64,000 bases of DNA from Lepus europaeus (Eukaryota > Chordata > Mammalia > Lagomorpha > Leporidae). Both the position numbers and the translations under genes were made by a program. The notes under the pieces were generated by a model. That model saw nothing but the letters and a program-made list of their open reading frames with translations. It was not told the DNA's origin and did not search any database. Positions 33,831-48,352 of the stretch are shown piece after piece. Every line of letters begins with the position of its first letter. Within the stretch, counting starts at the first letter, position 1. The stretch spans positions 104,201,439 to 104,265,438 of the forward strand of contig NC_084850.1 of NCBI RefSeq assembly GCF_033115175.1, in the 5' to 3' direction.

Positions 33831-34489
33831 AAACAACTAAAATTCTAAGTAATAGAATAATTATATTAATTTAAATTTCTTTGTCATTGTAAATTGCTAG
33901 GTCAAAGTACCGTTACTTATCAAAATCCATGTATAGGTTACAATCTGCTAACTCAAATAAAATACTAACTTTGTAGTTGCAAGACAATTCCTTAAGTATC
34001 ATATTCAAAGGATTTCACTCTCAGTTTGGCTTTAGTAGTTCTTGCATGTTTAATTTATTTATAAACAGCATGTTTAACTTATTTAGAAACAAAAATAATG
34101 CTTCAGACTGGGACTACCTGTCAAACTAGGATAGATACCTGTGTGTTTGCATGTGTACAGGGTGCTGGGAAAGTAGCAAGTAAAAATTCAGATCATGGCA
34201 AGAAGACAATAGACAAAATTCAGACTATGCCTCCAGCTCTTTAACAGCACCTGCTTTTTTTCCCCTCTCCATGTCCCATACAATAAATCTCTGAAGGCAC
34301 AGAACTTACTGAACAAACTCTCCAAGTAGGGCTTCAAAATAAGGTCTCTTTAACCAGGAAATAATGCCCCAAACTCTGCAGATACCTTTGGAAGATTTGC
34401 AAACTCAACTGTGCTCCCACATGGACAAAAAAAATAATAATAATAAAATATAAACAATACATAATAAGAACCAGACTGAAGTGATTTGG

Positions 34490-34620
34490 TATTTCACATA
34501 CATAACAATTCTGTGTAGTGAGGTTATCTCTACTTTACAAATTGGGAAACAGGGGCTCAACAAGCTAAATTTGTATGTCGTAGAGTATGTAAGTGATTGA
34601 GCTAGGGGTTTTAAAAAGCA
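34490..34620 (-). mobile_element. MIR fragment (antisense)
   Basis: CTACTTTACAAATTGGGAAA, CAGGGGCTCAACAAGC and GTAAGTGATTGAGCTAGGGG form the MIR core on the minus strand. Confidence 0.7.
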
Positions 34621-36334
34621 GAAAATCTTTCCTCAGACTAAACTTTTTTTTTTTTTTAAATCTCTTCTTAGATCTTATTCTTATCCATTCCTTTTCTTCT
34701 CTTGTGAACATTAGATTCCTAGCTTTACTCAACAGTTTTTTTTTTTTTTTTTAAGCAGAACATTAGATGTGTGGGGTATTATTCCACACTTTACTAAGTA
34801 AATGAATTTTTATCTCCAATACTACTGACTACTTTGACAGACCATAGTTTCTAACTTACGGTTAGTCTGATAATTTCATCTAGCAAAAGGCAGTAAGTAT
34901 ACTATTTCCCTGCAAATAACATAGGGTCGGAACTAAGGTTATTAAGAGTAAACGGTAGCCTATGAGTAGTATGTTTCTAGAATCACAGCTCCAGAATTTT
35001 TATTTTCTGTGGCACTGAAATCTTACAAAAGTAACAGCTCTACTAATCATATCTGAAAATGACTTTCGAAGTGTGGTTTTTCCTTGTCATCCTATTTTTC
35101 TTTAACACTGAAAGTTTCTGTTCTTTCCCATGTTCACGAAGTAGAAGTCAGAACAAAAAGGGAATTTAGAGAGATAGAGGTTCTTATGAAGTCTACAACA
35201 ATGAGTAGGTCTTAAAGAAAGGATATGAATCAATCAAAGGATAGGAAAAATAAATAAAAGAGATTTTGGCCAAGGATGCTAGAGGAGATAAAGATATAAT
35301 ATACAAGATTTGATTTAGTAACCTGTTCTGCTTTGATTAACCCCAGAATTTGATTTTATATTGATAATGCTTGAGTGTATTAAAAAGCTAAAAATGTCAA
35401 ATAAAAGCAGGGTTCTCATTTGCTCTTTTTCTGAATTTAAACAACTTATAGCAATTTAAAACAAATTTGCTCAGAAGAAATTATTCACAAAACGTCTAGC
35501 AGACGATGGAAAATGCTATCTTGCACACACACCTTTTAAGAACAAAATGATTTCTACAATTATAACAGCAGAGAATTCCTTAGCTTTTAAGGATCAATAT
35601 GGTTTCAGCACCCAAATTCTATTTTTAGTTGTTGGATGAAAGACTACCACAAAAGGGCAAGGGATTAAAGACAGCTCTAACTTGGAGGAAAAAACCATGA
35701 GGAAGAAGCCGACTGAAGACTGTATTGTATATAGGACATTATACAATACAATCTAAGCCAACCAAAACTGATGAGCAAAGATAAAGCCTAAAGACAGAGC
35801 GAATTTAGAGAATGACTTCACACAGAGTTTAGAATGAAAATGTACAGTATAGTCAGAAATTAATAATTTGACAAAAGATAAATAGACATATTATGTTATG
35901 GATACCAAAACTTAGAGAGATCATGTTCAGGTGAGAGAAGGTGGAAGTCACAGAAGTTTTTACACAAAATATGAAGTTTCTGAATTTGAATACATTAATT
36001 TAGATATGAGCAGGAAGGCAAGGTGTGTGTGTGTGGGTGGGGGGTAGAGAAGGTACCTTCTATGCACAAAGAATGCCATGAGGTGGCAGTATGCGGGTTA
36101 CTTAGGAAACAAACAATTGTTGGAACAAGATTTAATCTGGTGATAAAGTTTCTGGGCAGAATAAGATCAAGGCTATAATGATACTACATCAAAATTAAGA
36201 TACTGTTTTGACACTCTAGGGGCAGCTTGACTAAGTTTCCAAATATCAGTGTGGACACAAATGAAACATGGGTTAATATGACACCTTAACAACCATAGTC
36301 ACTAAGAAATTGATGACAAACTAAAGAATACCAA

Positions 36335-36650
36335 GGGGCCGGTGCTGTGTTGCAGTGAGTTAAGTCCTGCTCTGACAGCAGCATTCATACTGGAGCACTG
36401 GACTGAGTCCCAGTTACTCCACTTCTGGTCCAGCTTCCTGTTAATATGCATGGAAAAGCAGCAAGTGGCCCAATTACTTGGGCCCTTGCCATCCACGTGA
36501 GAGATCCTGATGGAATTCCTGCTTCTTGGCTTTGGCCTGGTCTAGCACTGGCTTTTGCAGCCATTTGGGGGAGTGCATCAGTAGACAGAAGCTCTGCTAG
36601 GTTGACAGTCACTCTCCCTCACTCTTGCTCTGCCTTTCAAATAAATAAAC
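36335..36650 (+). mobile_element. CSINE in intron 26
   Basis: GGGGCCGGTGCTGTGTTGCA head to CAAATAAATAAACC tail. Confidence 0.92.
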
Positions 36651-37635
36651 CAAAGGAAGAGCAGATCAGACCAGACCAGACCACACCAAGAAGTGCCTTG
36701 CCGACTCAGCCTCATCTTACTCAAGAACTATGCAGGTAGAGGGAGTCAACCTATGAGCCCTCAAAACACTCTCTTGTTCCCTGTCACTCCAAGGTCACAT
36801 TCTTCCAGGAAAGCAGGGAGTATCTGCATGTCAATAAGCACCTAATAATTTCATTTAAACCAACCACATGGCTGAAAATCAAGGTCTCAGTCAATGATAA
36901 AATGAGTATCTTAAAAACTTTAGATTCCTGGATAGAAAAAAAAAGAAGTATGAAAGCAAATATGTATTAACCATGAGAATGCAGAGTTTTAGAATCTTTA
37001 GATTTTATTTAGTTAATGTCCAAAAAAAGCATCCTAGATGAAATCCTACAGTATTAGGATCTATGTATGCTATTATGGATTGGTCTTTGCGGCAATGCCA
37101 TTAACTACTCATAGTTTGGAAGAAATTCTGTTCTATCATGAGGACAGATGGCTGTGACCAAAGAGTTGTAGAATATCTCATTTAGCCATTTAAAACTGGT
37201 AATCAAAGGGAAAAAGGACTTAATGCCTAACAGTTTGCTTTAATTTACATTTAAAAATTCTGCACTTGTGATATAGTGTGTATGATATAGATAAGGTAAT
37301 AATCTATAATATATGTAAAAGAAAAGGGGAAACCCAAAAATTCTTATTTCTCAAAGAGATCTATTCTTGTCCCTAACTTGCCTAATCATAAAATTTTAAC
37401 AGGTTACTGTGAAAGAGATTCCAAAGTTCTTCCCATAGAACTGTGATTTTACTTGGCAGGAACAAAGCCTGAAATCTACTTAATAAGAGTTCCAAGTGAT
37501 TTCTGTGATTAGGCAGATAAGAACTAGTGCTAATCTCACTTAATAAGTGAAAAAATTAAAAGCAATGTCTAAGATTATAATAATACCAACTTCACAAACC
37601 CTTATGTTCCTATGATTAGAGCCTTAGGAGATCAC

Positions 37636-37850
37636 AGTGAGATGGCTGTAGAGTGGGCAAGAGCAGATTCAACTTAAATTGCCTGGGTTCAAATCCCAAC
37701 TCCACAACACACTTCTTATTCTCCATGCCTCAGTTACCTCAACTGTAAAAAGGGGATAACTTTGCTTATAGTGCGGTTATGAGAATTACAAGTTATACAA
37801 AATGCTTAGTAGTGCCTGGCAGTAAGTGCTCAATAAATGTTAACTTATTA
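37636..37850 (+). mobile_element. MIR
   Basis: GCCTGGGTTCAAATCCCAAC, ATGCCTCAGTTACCTCAACT and GCAGTAAGTGCTCAATAAAT: nearly complete MIR. Confidence 0.85.
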
Positions 37851-37912
37851 CTTGAACTTGACTATGTTAAAATAATTAATGCTCATAAAAGTTACATCAG
37901 AAAGATATAATT

Positions 37913-38240
37913 GGGGCCAGCGCTGTGGCATAGTGAGTAAAGCTGCCACCTGCAGTGCTGGCATCACATATGGGTGCCGGTTTGAGTCCTGGCTGCCCAC
38001 TTTCGATCCAGCTGTCTGCTATGGCCTAGGAAAGCAGTGAAAGATTGCCCAAGTCCTTGGGCCCCTACACCCACGTGGGAGACACAGAAGAAGCTCCAGT
38101 CTCCTGACTTAGGATAGGCACAGCTCCGACAGTTGTGGCCATCTGGGGAGTGAACCAATGGATGGAAGATCTCTCTCTCTCTCACTCTGCCTCTCTGTAA
38201 CTCTTTCAAGTAAATAAATAAATCTTAAAAAAAAAAAAAA
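37913..38240 (+). mobile_element. CSINE in intron 26
   Basis: GGGGCCAGCGCTGTGGCATA head; tail TAAATAAATAAATC plus A-run. Confidence 0.94.
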
Positions 38241-39559
38241 GATACACATACATAAAAGAAAGTGAAAACAAATAATAGTATACTCATTAGACAGTACATT
38301 TAAAAATTGAAATAACAAAAGGATATGCCAAGAAATTAGGTTTGTCGGAAGTGGCTTTCATTGCACTTGGTATTGCTGAAATTTTAGAGAACTTACACTC
38401 AATTATTGGGTTATTTGTTATTAGTATTTTTAGAATATCTAAGTATCTGGCATAGCACAGGGAAGTAAATAAGATAATACATAGTCTGAAAACTAACTTT
38501 CTATTTCTCAACATACTACCTGATATGCATTCCTCCTAAATCTAAGCCTTGAAATGATACTGAACTTTTCAGAGAAAAATGCATTCCTTGGTATTCTGTT
38601 TTTGATATATTTTAAAATTTACTGGACTATTTATTATGGAGATTTAAGTGGAACTAACAAAGTTACTGGCAGAAAAAAGTTTCCAATGTGCCAGAAACAT
38701 AATTTCATTCTATTAACTTGCTAAGAATGCAGCATGAGTCCAATAATTTATACCATCTTTGCTGGGGATAGTTTTAGCTACCACTAAAATTAACCTATTC
38801 GACTGTACCTAGAAGTCTTATTTATTCTGAAAGCCTGTTACCCACAAGGAAATTTCATCAGTACCAATAGTCTCGGGAGCTCATCTGCTGCACTATCATC
38901 TGCTTCTTTCCAAGGGAAATGTATTAGCAGTTAACAGGAATAGCTGAATGGTAAAACCAAAACAATGTGTGAGTCTTAAAGTGAAGCAAGGAGTCTTAGC
39001 ATTTTACAGGAAGTAAATATAGGTCAAAGTAATGTTATCTCAAATATCTGAAAATGAGAATCATGAATTTGCAGAGTGAGAGTTTCCTTTAACTCCCAAT
39101 CAACCAGTTTTTTTCAAATTAAAACCACAGGCTAAACACTGTAAATTTCAACCAAAATGGATTAAAAAGCAACAATTATTTTCCCCACCCTTAATTTTAA
39201 GACTTAAAGTACCTATTTTGTAAAACTTAATTCACTCAGGATCCACTCATGAAAATATCAATAAACAGTTTATACTGGAGTGGGGTAGGGACTTACCAAA
39301 AGTAAACATTAATAGTTGTTGTTTAAAAAAAATTTGTTCCAAATAAAAATATGAGAAAACAAATCCAAAATGTGGAACTCTACACAGCATAAAGGCCTGA
39401 TGTCTTAAAAGAAAAAAAAAAGTAATGAAAAAATATTTTCATGGATTTAAGAGACTAAAGAAGATACAACAAAATGTACAGAATCCAGGACAAACCTTGA
39501 TTCAACTTGGAATAGGACAGTAGGTTGAGGAGAGACAAGAGCTAAAAAAAAGACATTTA

Positions 39560-39905
39560 TCAATAGTTGGGGACATCTAAATGTAGACTGTATGTTAGGT
39601 GACACCACTCAATTTCCTACATGTTAGATATGATAAGTGGCACTGTGGCTGTAAAGAGAAAATATCTTTATCCTTAAATGATGTAGGATGAAGTATCTGG
39701 AGTGACATTCCATAATGTCTGCAAACTACTTCTTACTATGACTCATCCAAAACAGTGCGTTTGACTATATGTGAATATACAGAGTGCTAAGGAAATGTGG
39801 CAAAAACTTAACTGATGAATACAGATGAAGTTTATACAAATATTCATTGTACTATTCTTTCAACTTTTTGTCAGATTTAAAAATTTTCAAAGTAAAAGTT
39901 GGGAG
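39560..39905 (+). mobile_element. Ancient repeat with LINE-like 3' end
   Basis: ATACAAATATTCATTGTACT, TCTTTCAACTTTTTGTCAGA and TTTCAAAGTAAAAGTTGGGA resemble the end of an old interspersed repeat. Family not determined. Confidence 0.4.
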
Positions 39906-41271
39906 GAAAAAAGTAGAAACAAGTTGGGGTAGGGTGTAGCAGTGTTTCATATGTAAATTTCACATATTTTGAAGGAGACTAAGACATCTTAACGTGAAAA
40001 AATTTTCCTAGTTGGATGAATTAAAGGAAGTGATCAGTAGCTTAAACTTCCAAGTCTTCCTTAATAGATTTCTTTGTGTAGGCAATTCTCTACTTTAAAA
40101 ATAGCAAACAGTTCTGAAAACTCAACAGCCAACACTTTAGCAGTGATTACCTATCAGTCAGCTGAGATTCCTTCTCTAGGCAACAGAACTATACACCATC
40201 TGGTTGCTTAATAGAAACTTTAACTTAAACCTCACAGGAAGAATTCACGTTCTCTATGTCTAAAGCCAGCCAAACTGGTAATTATCATTCCCTACACCTA
40301 ACCCACTTCCTCTTCTTTCATTCTTAATTTCATCAAGAAACCCAAGTCACACCACAATGCTTAAGCCAAAGACTAAAGCAGTTTATTTTGCCCTCTAACC
40401 TTTGTCTCCTCTTACCCATAAAGCAATTACATTCTAATGTAGCTTCTAAATCTGTCTTACATTTAATGCTATTTCTGTGCTGCCAAACACACAAGTCTGA
40501 TCACTGTTAAAAATATTAAAAATTGTAAAGTCTTCTCAGTAGCAGTTATTGCCAAAATGAAGTTTAACTGAAATTTTTAGCAACCAAAGTTTTAATGTAT
40601 ACTTTTCAGTTAACATGCAAGAACAAAAAAGGCTTAAATTTGAAAGAGACACTTAAGAATTTAGTCTAAAGAGGGAGAAACTACGTTCATTGCAATATCT
40701 TTATGTTCTTTTAAGCAGTTAAATGAAATCCAAACAAGGTTATGCAGTAAGCTCCCACTAAAATTTTCCTAAGGAGTCAGGCTGTGAACTTTTAAAGTCA
40801 AGTTCACTGTATTATGAAAGAAATGATCAAGATAATGGATGTTCTTTTGACTCATGCCAGTGTAGGAGGTATTTGGAAAAACGTGAAGTACAATATGAAG
40901 GTTAACGTATTTTTGTAAAATGCCTTGGTTGTAAAAATTGGCAGAGATTTACTACGTGACTTCAGAAAAAGGACTTTATGGAATTGCAGGGCACTTAGAG
41001 AACCAACTTGAAATTCAAAGTGCAAAAACAAACAAACAAAAAAAACCCTTATAACTTGTCACTTAACTATGAAAACCTAAAAAAAAAAAAAAAATTAAAT
41101 CCCATATACACTGTAGATTTCAGTGTTTAATTAAAAAAATTCAAAGACCAAGTTAAGGAAGATTGTATATTTTCTCCATTCTACTTGTTTAGCTGACATT
41201 TGTCTTTTAAAAATACTATTATTCTTATAATCAGTGTAAACAGAATTAATGCCGTATTAAAAGGTAATTCA

Positions 41272-41602
41272 GGGGACCAGTGCTGTGGTGTAGCAGGTAA
41301 AGGTGCCGCCTGCAGTGCCAGCATCCCATATAGGCGCTGATCCAGCTCTCTGCTGTGGCCTGGGAAAGCAGTAAAAGATGGCCCAAGTGCTTGGGCCCCT
41401 GCCCACGCTTGCGAGACTGGGAAGAAGCTCCTGGCTCCTGGCTTCGGGTTGGCGCAGCTCTGGCCGTTGCAGCCAATTAGGGAGTGAGCCAGCAGATAGA
41501 CGACCTCTCTCTCTCTCTCTCTCTGCCTCTCCTAGTCTCTCTGTGTAACTCTTTCAAATAAATAAATCTTAAAAAAAAACAAAAAACAAACAAAAAAACA
41601 AA
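41272..41602 (+). mobile_element. CSINE in intron 26
   Basis: GGGGACCAGTGCTGTGGTGT head; an internal deletion after GGCGCTG joins directly to TCCAGCTCTCTGC; (CT)n at 41503-41524. Confidence 0.92.
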
Positions 41603-42764
41603 TAATACATTCTCCAAGCTCTCCTGACCCTTTTCTTAAATATCTCCAAGTCTGTCCCTAATTTGCGTGTTCCTGTTCCACCCAAGGCAATCACAAACTA
41701 CTTAGGTAGAAGACTCCCTCGCCAGTCAGCGTCTTCTAAAAAGCTCTATCCCACCATTTAACTGGCTCCTCAAAAATGAAGTCCTGTGTCACAGAGTCAT
41801 CTAAGTGGTTTCAGAGAAGACATGGGTGTCAATCCTAGTTCTACCTCTAACTGGATGAAAGTGGGATGCTGGGAGGAGTAACTAAGATACAGTCTGAGAA
41901 GCTCTTTCCTCAGTACTTGAACTAGCATTATGCATAAAACCATCTAGAATTCAGACTTAAAAACTCAAAGGGTCCTTGATTCAGTCATTTTCTTCTCATC
42001 CACAAGTTTACTATATTTATTTAACAGCCAGAGAGATTCAGATGAAGCACCAACTAGATATTACATAACAACTCACCAAGAGTGCTCCAACAAAATAGTC
42101 TTAAGTTTGGTATGTAAGACAAGACTTGTCTCTAACCAACTTTTATAACTATCTATTCTACTATTCATTACACACACTGTCTCAAGCCAAAATGTAGCAA
42201 CTGCTGTCAACACATACTCAGCAGAGTTGTGCCATATAAACATAAACAAACAGCTAACGAAAGAAGTAAAGAGGGGGACAAGCAGGGGTAGGTACTGGAA
42301 AGAGAATGAGTAAGAAGGGAAGATGAGCTGGAGTGAGTACGTATTTGCTATTCCTCTAGAGGGTCAGAAGTCCTTAGCCTCTCAGAATATAATATGCTGA
42401 ATATGATTTTAGATTGAGTTTTTCATACAACATGACTTCCCTAAATAACTCAACAATCTTGCCTGGTGCAAGATTCACTGGAGGAGAATGGACTGTGTTG
42501 GGTTTAAGGAGACACAGAATGTATGTACATTATTATTTTATTGATGAACTGAGGAAGCTTTCCAATGGTGCCACAGTTTGTTCTTAAGCTGGCTTTAGCT
42601 GCTATTTCTTTCTCCTCTATCTCCACATACAATTCATTCCTCCTCAGAATGCACAGCTTAAAAAGACTTCTCTGACTGTGGGATGGAAATAATCCAGTAG
42701 ATCTATCATTATTTCTTTCAATCTCTTTTTTTATATATACTAACTTCTACTTCAACACAGGACC

Positions 42765-42840
42765 TACACTCGATATTTATAAATCCTCAGGATCTAACCC
42801 AGAGCCTTGTATGCAGTTAGTAAATATTCATTACATGAAA
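42765..42840 (+). mobile_element. L2 3' end fragment
   Basis: CAGAGCCTTGTATGCAGTTA and GTAAATATTCATTACATGAA match the L2 terminus. Confidence 0.5.
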
Positions 42841-42892
42841 GAAAAGGAACAGTATTAATTGGTGAAAAGTTCACTTTTAGTAAGGAAGCTTA

Positions 42893-43233
42893 GGGCCGGC
42901 GCCATGGCTCACTTAGCTAATCCTCTGTCTGTGGCACCGGAATTCCATATGGGCCCCGGGTTCTAGCCCCGGTTGCTCCTCTTCCAGTCCACCTCTTTAC
43001 TGTGGCCCGGGAAGGCAGTGGAGGATGGCCCAAGTGCTTGGGTGCCTGCATCTGGGTGGGAGACCAGGAAGAAGCACCTGGCTCCTGGCTTCGGATCAGC
43101 GTAGCTCTGGCCATAGCGGCCATTTTGGGGGGTAAACCAACAGAAGGAAGACCTTTCTCTCTGTCTCTCCCTCTCACTGCCTGTAACTCTACCTGTCAAA
43201 TAAATAAATAAATAAATCTTAAAAAAAAAAAAA
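42893..43233 (+). mobile_element. CSINE2 in intron 26
   Basis: GGGCCGGCGCCATGGCTCAC head of the variant with CTTAGCTAATCCTC. 11-bp target duplication AAGGAAGCTTA at 42882-42892 and 43234-43244. Confidence 0.95.
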
Positions 43234-43734
43234 AAGGAAGCTTATAAAGCAAGGCCTAGGGGCTTGAACTTGTGGTTAACATTTTTAATCGGTGTGATGA
43301 CAAAAAGAGCCTTGCTGATCACATCTCATGACAACTTAAGCTCAGAGTAGAATTCTTATCACAATGAGGAATACAATCGAGATTCAAATGATTAGACTTC
43401 TGTAGTACAGGGCAAAATGGAGTACAAGTAAGTATGTAAAGACATATAAGTTAAAAAAGAGGAACATACAAAAAAAAAAAAAAACCCCACCAGTGATTAT
43501 GTAAGTGGAAAAATGCCCACATTTCGTATGTCTAATTTCAATATGCCAACTTGATAATAAAGATGAATACAAGTATCAGTGTCCAGCATTTCAAACACTA
43601 AGAGGCACAATAATACCTGGAAGGAGTCTAGAAAGATGGCAAACATGACGGGGGCAGGGTAGGGAATGGGAAAGATGATAGAGGTGGACAATGTTTAAAT
43701 TAACATAGGCCAGGTAAGAATGGCAGCATATGGC

Positions 43735-44535
43735 AACAATCTCTCCTTGGTTTCTTTTCCCCTCTTATCCACCACCCAACCTGTGAAGACATCCTGTGAA
43801 CTTCAGCACCACAGTAGTCCCTAGTTTGATTCCTCTCCCTACCTCCACAGTTAAATCTGTCTTTAGGTTGGTCTGTACTATTGCAATTACCTCCAAAATG
43901 TTCTTCCTACTTTGAACCTTGCCCTTTGGAATTGTCCACAAAGCAACCAGATCCATTTTCTTAAATTTTAAATCAGAACCTATTTCTCTACTACTTAAAA
44001 TCCTGTATTAGTGACTTATAATACTTAGAATTAATATATATGCTTTTTTTATGTCCTTAAGTTCATGTACAATCTTGTTCCTGATCACCTTGTTGAGCTT
44101 ATCACTGTACTCTTCCTTTCTCTCATTCTGCTACAGTCACACTAGCCTTTTGTCCCATAAACATATCTAAGTTGCTCCCAATTCAGCCTTCACTTGCTCT
44201 CTGCATAGATGACTTCATCTCATTATTCAGGCCTAAGCACAAAATTCACCTTCTCAAATACCTACCCTGACCACTTTAGCAAAAGCAGTACTCTTCACCA
44301 CTCCCTGCCCAAATATTATTCTACTTTATCTTATTCATGAAATAAATTATTTCTCAGTAATTTACCTGCTATTCCTATTTATCTGCTTGAGAGTCTCTGT
44401 CTTGCAACACTATAGTTTCCCTACAAGTTCCCTGAGGACAGAGATTTCTCTTATACACTTCTATGTCTATCATCTATACCTAGAATAGTATTTAGCATAC
44501 AGTTAGCTCTCAAAAACATGGTGAGTGGGATTTAT
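43735..44535 (+). mobile_element. L2 LINE
   Basis: About 0.8 kb of decayed L2: TTAAATCAGAACCTATTTCT, CTCATTATTCAGGCCTAAGC, CAAATACCTACCCTGACCAC, AGTTCCCTGAGGACAGAGAT and AGAATAGTATTTAGCATACA in the L2 3' order. Confidence 0.8.
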
Positions 44536-46107
44536 TTGTATCAATTTCAAATACATTTACCTTTCCAATTATAAATTCCTAATCTATCCAAAATGTAATG
44601 AGTCACTTTTAGTCTATACAGCTGTGAGATGAATGACTTTGACACTGCACCATTTCCTTACTCTCAGTTAATTTGAATTAACATCTAGTTGGTGCCTACC
44701 TCCAACTGACTAAACATCTTCAGTGACTTTAGGTCATTTTTTCCTCCAAAGTAACACTGAATTCGCTATTCAGACCAAAGTATCATTCTGAGTTATAACA
44801 AGATAAACAGACAATCCTTCACTCTACCATTGATACCTACAGAGAGAATATGGTGCCTAAATCCAGTGTTTTCAAGGATTTGAACATTACTTGGGATGAT
44901 TTGTTTTTGTTCCTTTTTATTTCTCCCTATTCCTTTTGCCCAGGAACAGATAAGAGTGTGCAATTACTGAAGGGTCGTGTCGTAAGATAATTCACAGGCA
45001 TGTTACCTTGGCCATACAACTGTCTGAATAAAATTTTGGATTTAGATTTGAAATCATCTTAATAAGCCAAGACTACTTTCAAAAGACAATATTTTGAAAA
45101 CAACACAAGATGACCAAATTATTATACTGAGAGGAGAAATAATGTAAATACCATTTTAACAAAGATTAAGACAAACTAATTTCTTCACTAAGTATAAAGC
45201 AGTGTATTCCAAAATGAGTTTTTGAAGAGATCAATTCTTCAGAAGATACTGGTAAAAGAAGTTTTGGGAATGCTGTACATTATAACTCTTCACCCCCATT
45301 CAAAAAACACACCAACACATATAACATCAAAATCATTTTACAAAAAAATAAAAACTTCAGGAAAAATTATATTCATAAACAGAAGAAATAAATTTTAAAA
45401 TAAAGGACTCATTGAACTTTGAGCAGAAGTCCCAATCATTTGTTGGTAGAGGAGGTAACAGAAAACACAATTTAGGAAAACACTGCTATATAGCACTGCT
45501 TGAAAATATTACCTATAAAATAGATTTGCAAAATGACTAGTACAGAAACTGTTGCAACAAATGAGTAGCTTATAAGTATATGTGTATTCAAGCTGAATCA
45601 CTAGATACTTACGTAATGTGTATTAAAGTATTTAAAGTAGCTTAGACAAGGGGATAATTATAAAACATAATGAAAATAAAATTAACATTTTATTCAATTC
45701 CCTATATTAACTGCTAATTTCTTGGTAACAGTAATTGATCTATGATGCCACTCATCCCTCAGTTACTAAACACAGATATTTAACGTTAAAACTTAAGTTC
45801 TCCTTGCAACTCAGTTCATGGAGGGGTGGAGAATCACAGGTTTTGAATTCAGGTGACTCAGAGAGGGGTGGGGAAGCATTCAAGTTTGTGAATCTAATGG
45901 TTTAGAATAAGTTGTGCCTTTATTTCCACAGTGGGCTAACTGTGGAAGGAAAAAAATATTTTTAACAGGTGGATTTTTTTCATATTACATTTTGCTACAC
46001 CTTCGGACCATTTTGTTTTGATGTCAACATAATTCTATGGGGAAAAATATGTAATAGTTAACACTCCCCAAAAAGAGAGGGACTACAGCAGTTTTAGAAT
46101 TCACTTA

Positions 46108-46311
<204 letters not shown>

Positions 46312-46404
46312 TTAATCACCCTCTCAGGTGATATCGTCAACACCAATTCTGAAAACCTCAAAGCACCAAGAAAAAATTCTTATGTTTTATGAAAGAAGGT
46401 TTCC

Positions 46405-46600
46405 TATGAGTATGTGCCAGGCATTGTGGTATTTTTCTTTTATGTCATTTAATCTTTATCTTATTAATTTTATTATTTCTATTATACAAATGAAGAAATC
46501 AAGAAACAGAGAGGTTAAATAACTTGCCCAAAGTTGTAAGAACCAGGTCCTGGTCGGAATCCAGGTTTTTCTGGCTCCAAAGGCTATATTCTTAAGCTTA
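46405..46600 (-). mobile_element. MIR (antisense) in intron 25
   Basis: ATACAAATGAAGAAATCAAG, AAACAGAGAGGTTAAATAAC and TTGCCCAAAGTTGTAAG are the MIR core complement. Confidence 0.85.
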
Positions 46601-46949
46601 GGTGAATATTGCCTGATGGAAGGCATAATTCAGAGTTTGACATAACAGACCTAGCCACATAGCATACTAGATAAAAAGACAAATTTGAAAGAATTAATTT
46701 CTATTTCGCTGTCTCCCATATAGGAGTCTCCTTTACAAAATAAAAACTAAGCACTCTAAAAATCATTAAGAATATATCTTCATATGTGAAGACATAAATT
46801 TGCTATCTGCTGAGATCTACAGTCTGATTTCTATTTGTTAACTTGAATTTCTTATACTACAAATCAAAATTTTATGTGAGACATTCTTCTTCCAATTTTC
46901 AATGAGTTGTATTTCAAGAAAAAATAGACCTATCAGACAGTATCCTCTA

Positions 46950-47195
<246 letters not shown>

Positions 47196-47395
47196 TCAAG
47201 TTTAAGTTTCTTAAAAAAAGTTTTTAAAAAACTGCTCACTAGATTGCACAATAAAAATTGCTCTATATAGATAAAGAATGTGAAATCAGTAACAGTTGAG
47301 TATTGAATGACTCATCTAAAGATTAGTATTACTATCTCAAATTGGTTTTTCAAAGTTCCAAATGAAAAACAAATACACTCTGAAGTAACACTAAC

Positions 47396-48150
47396 ATGTG
47401 ACAGGGTCCCAACATGGGAAGCGGGATACACAGCAGACTCATAGAATGTCAAATGCCTTAAACAGCACTCTGGCATCAGAATCAACCCTTAAGGCATTCA
47501 GATCTGGCTAAAAAGCCCATGAGAGTTTCTCAGGCATGGAAAGCCAAGACACTGTGGCAAAAAATGACCTAAATGTAAGATCTCTGTGAGTAAGATCCCA
47601 GTGGAAAGAACGGGCCATCAAAGAAGAAGGTACCTCTATGAAGGGAGGAGAGAACTTCCACTTTGATTATGGCCTTGCCTAAATAAGGTCTGAGTTTGTG
47701 AACTCAAGAGGCTTCCATAGCCTTGGCAGCTCATGACAAGAGCCACGGGTGATTCCTGATGTCATAAATAAGAGTGTCAATTGTTAAATCAACAAAAGTC
47801 ACTGCGCAATACTTCCCATGTAGGATCTCTGTCCTTAATGTGTCATACTATGAGAATTAAGGGTAAAAATAGTCTTCAAACAGTACTTTATACTTTGTGT
47901 GTCTGTGTGGGTGCAATCTGTTGAAATCTTTACTTAGTATATACTAAGTTGATCTTCTGTATATAAAGAAAATTAAAAATGAATCTTAGTGAAGAATGGG
48001 ATGGGAGAGGGAGTAGGAGATGGGATGGTTTGCGGGTGGGAGGGTGGTTCTAGGAGGAAAAACTACTATAATCCAAAAGTTTTACTTTTGAAATTTATAT
48101 TTATTAAATAAAAGTTTTCTTAAAAAATAAAATAAAAAATAAATAAAAGA
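47396..48150 (+). mobile_element. Rabbit-type L1 3' end in KDM6A intron 24
   Basis: 5'-truncated L1 3' UTR, from about CAGGGTCCCAACATGGGAAG through GGAGAGAACTTCCACTTTGA and a G-rich tract (47996-48060) to AATAAA at 48107-48112 and an A-rich tail. Antisense to KDM6A. Confidence 0.9.
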
Positions 48151-48228
48151 GATTAGGTTATTTCATCAGTGTATCTGAAACTTTAAAATTTTATTCATCA
48201 TTGGCTTTCCTACAATGAGGGAAAACCT

Positions 48229-48352
48229 AAGAAGGCACTTCAAAAAGTTCATGGGAAAACTGAATTAAAAGTTTATTTCAGTGCAAAAAATTTTGAAACT
48301 CATTCTTTTCCTAATATGCATTTTCCACGAACTTTTTGAAGTACACTTGTAG
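48229..48352. mobile_element. Mariner MITE (complete)
   Basis: Palindromic element: CACTTCAAAAAGTTCATGGG on the left and ACGAACTTTTTGAAGTACAC on the right, with AGTGCAAAAAATTTTGAAAC between. Same termini as the broken mariner at 4020-8580. Confidence 0.85.
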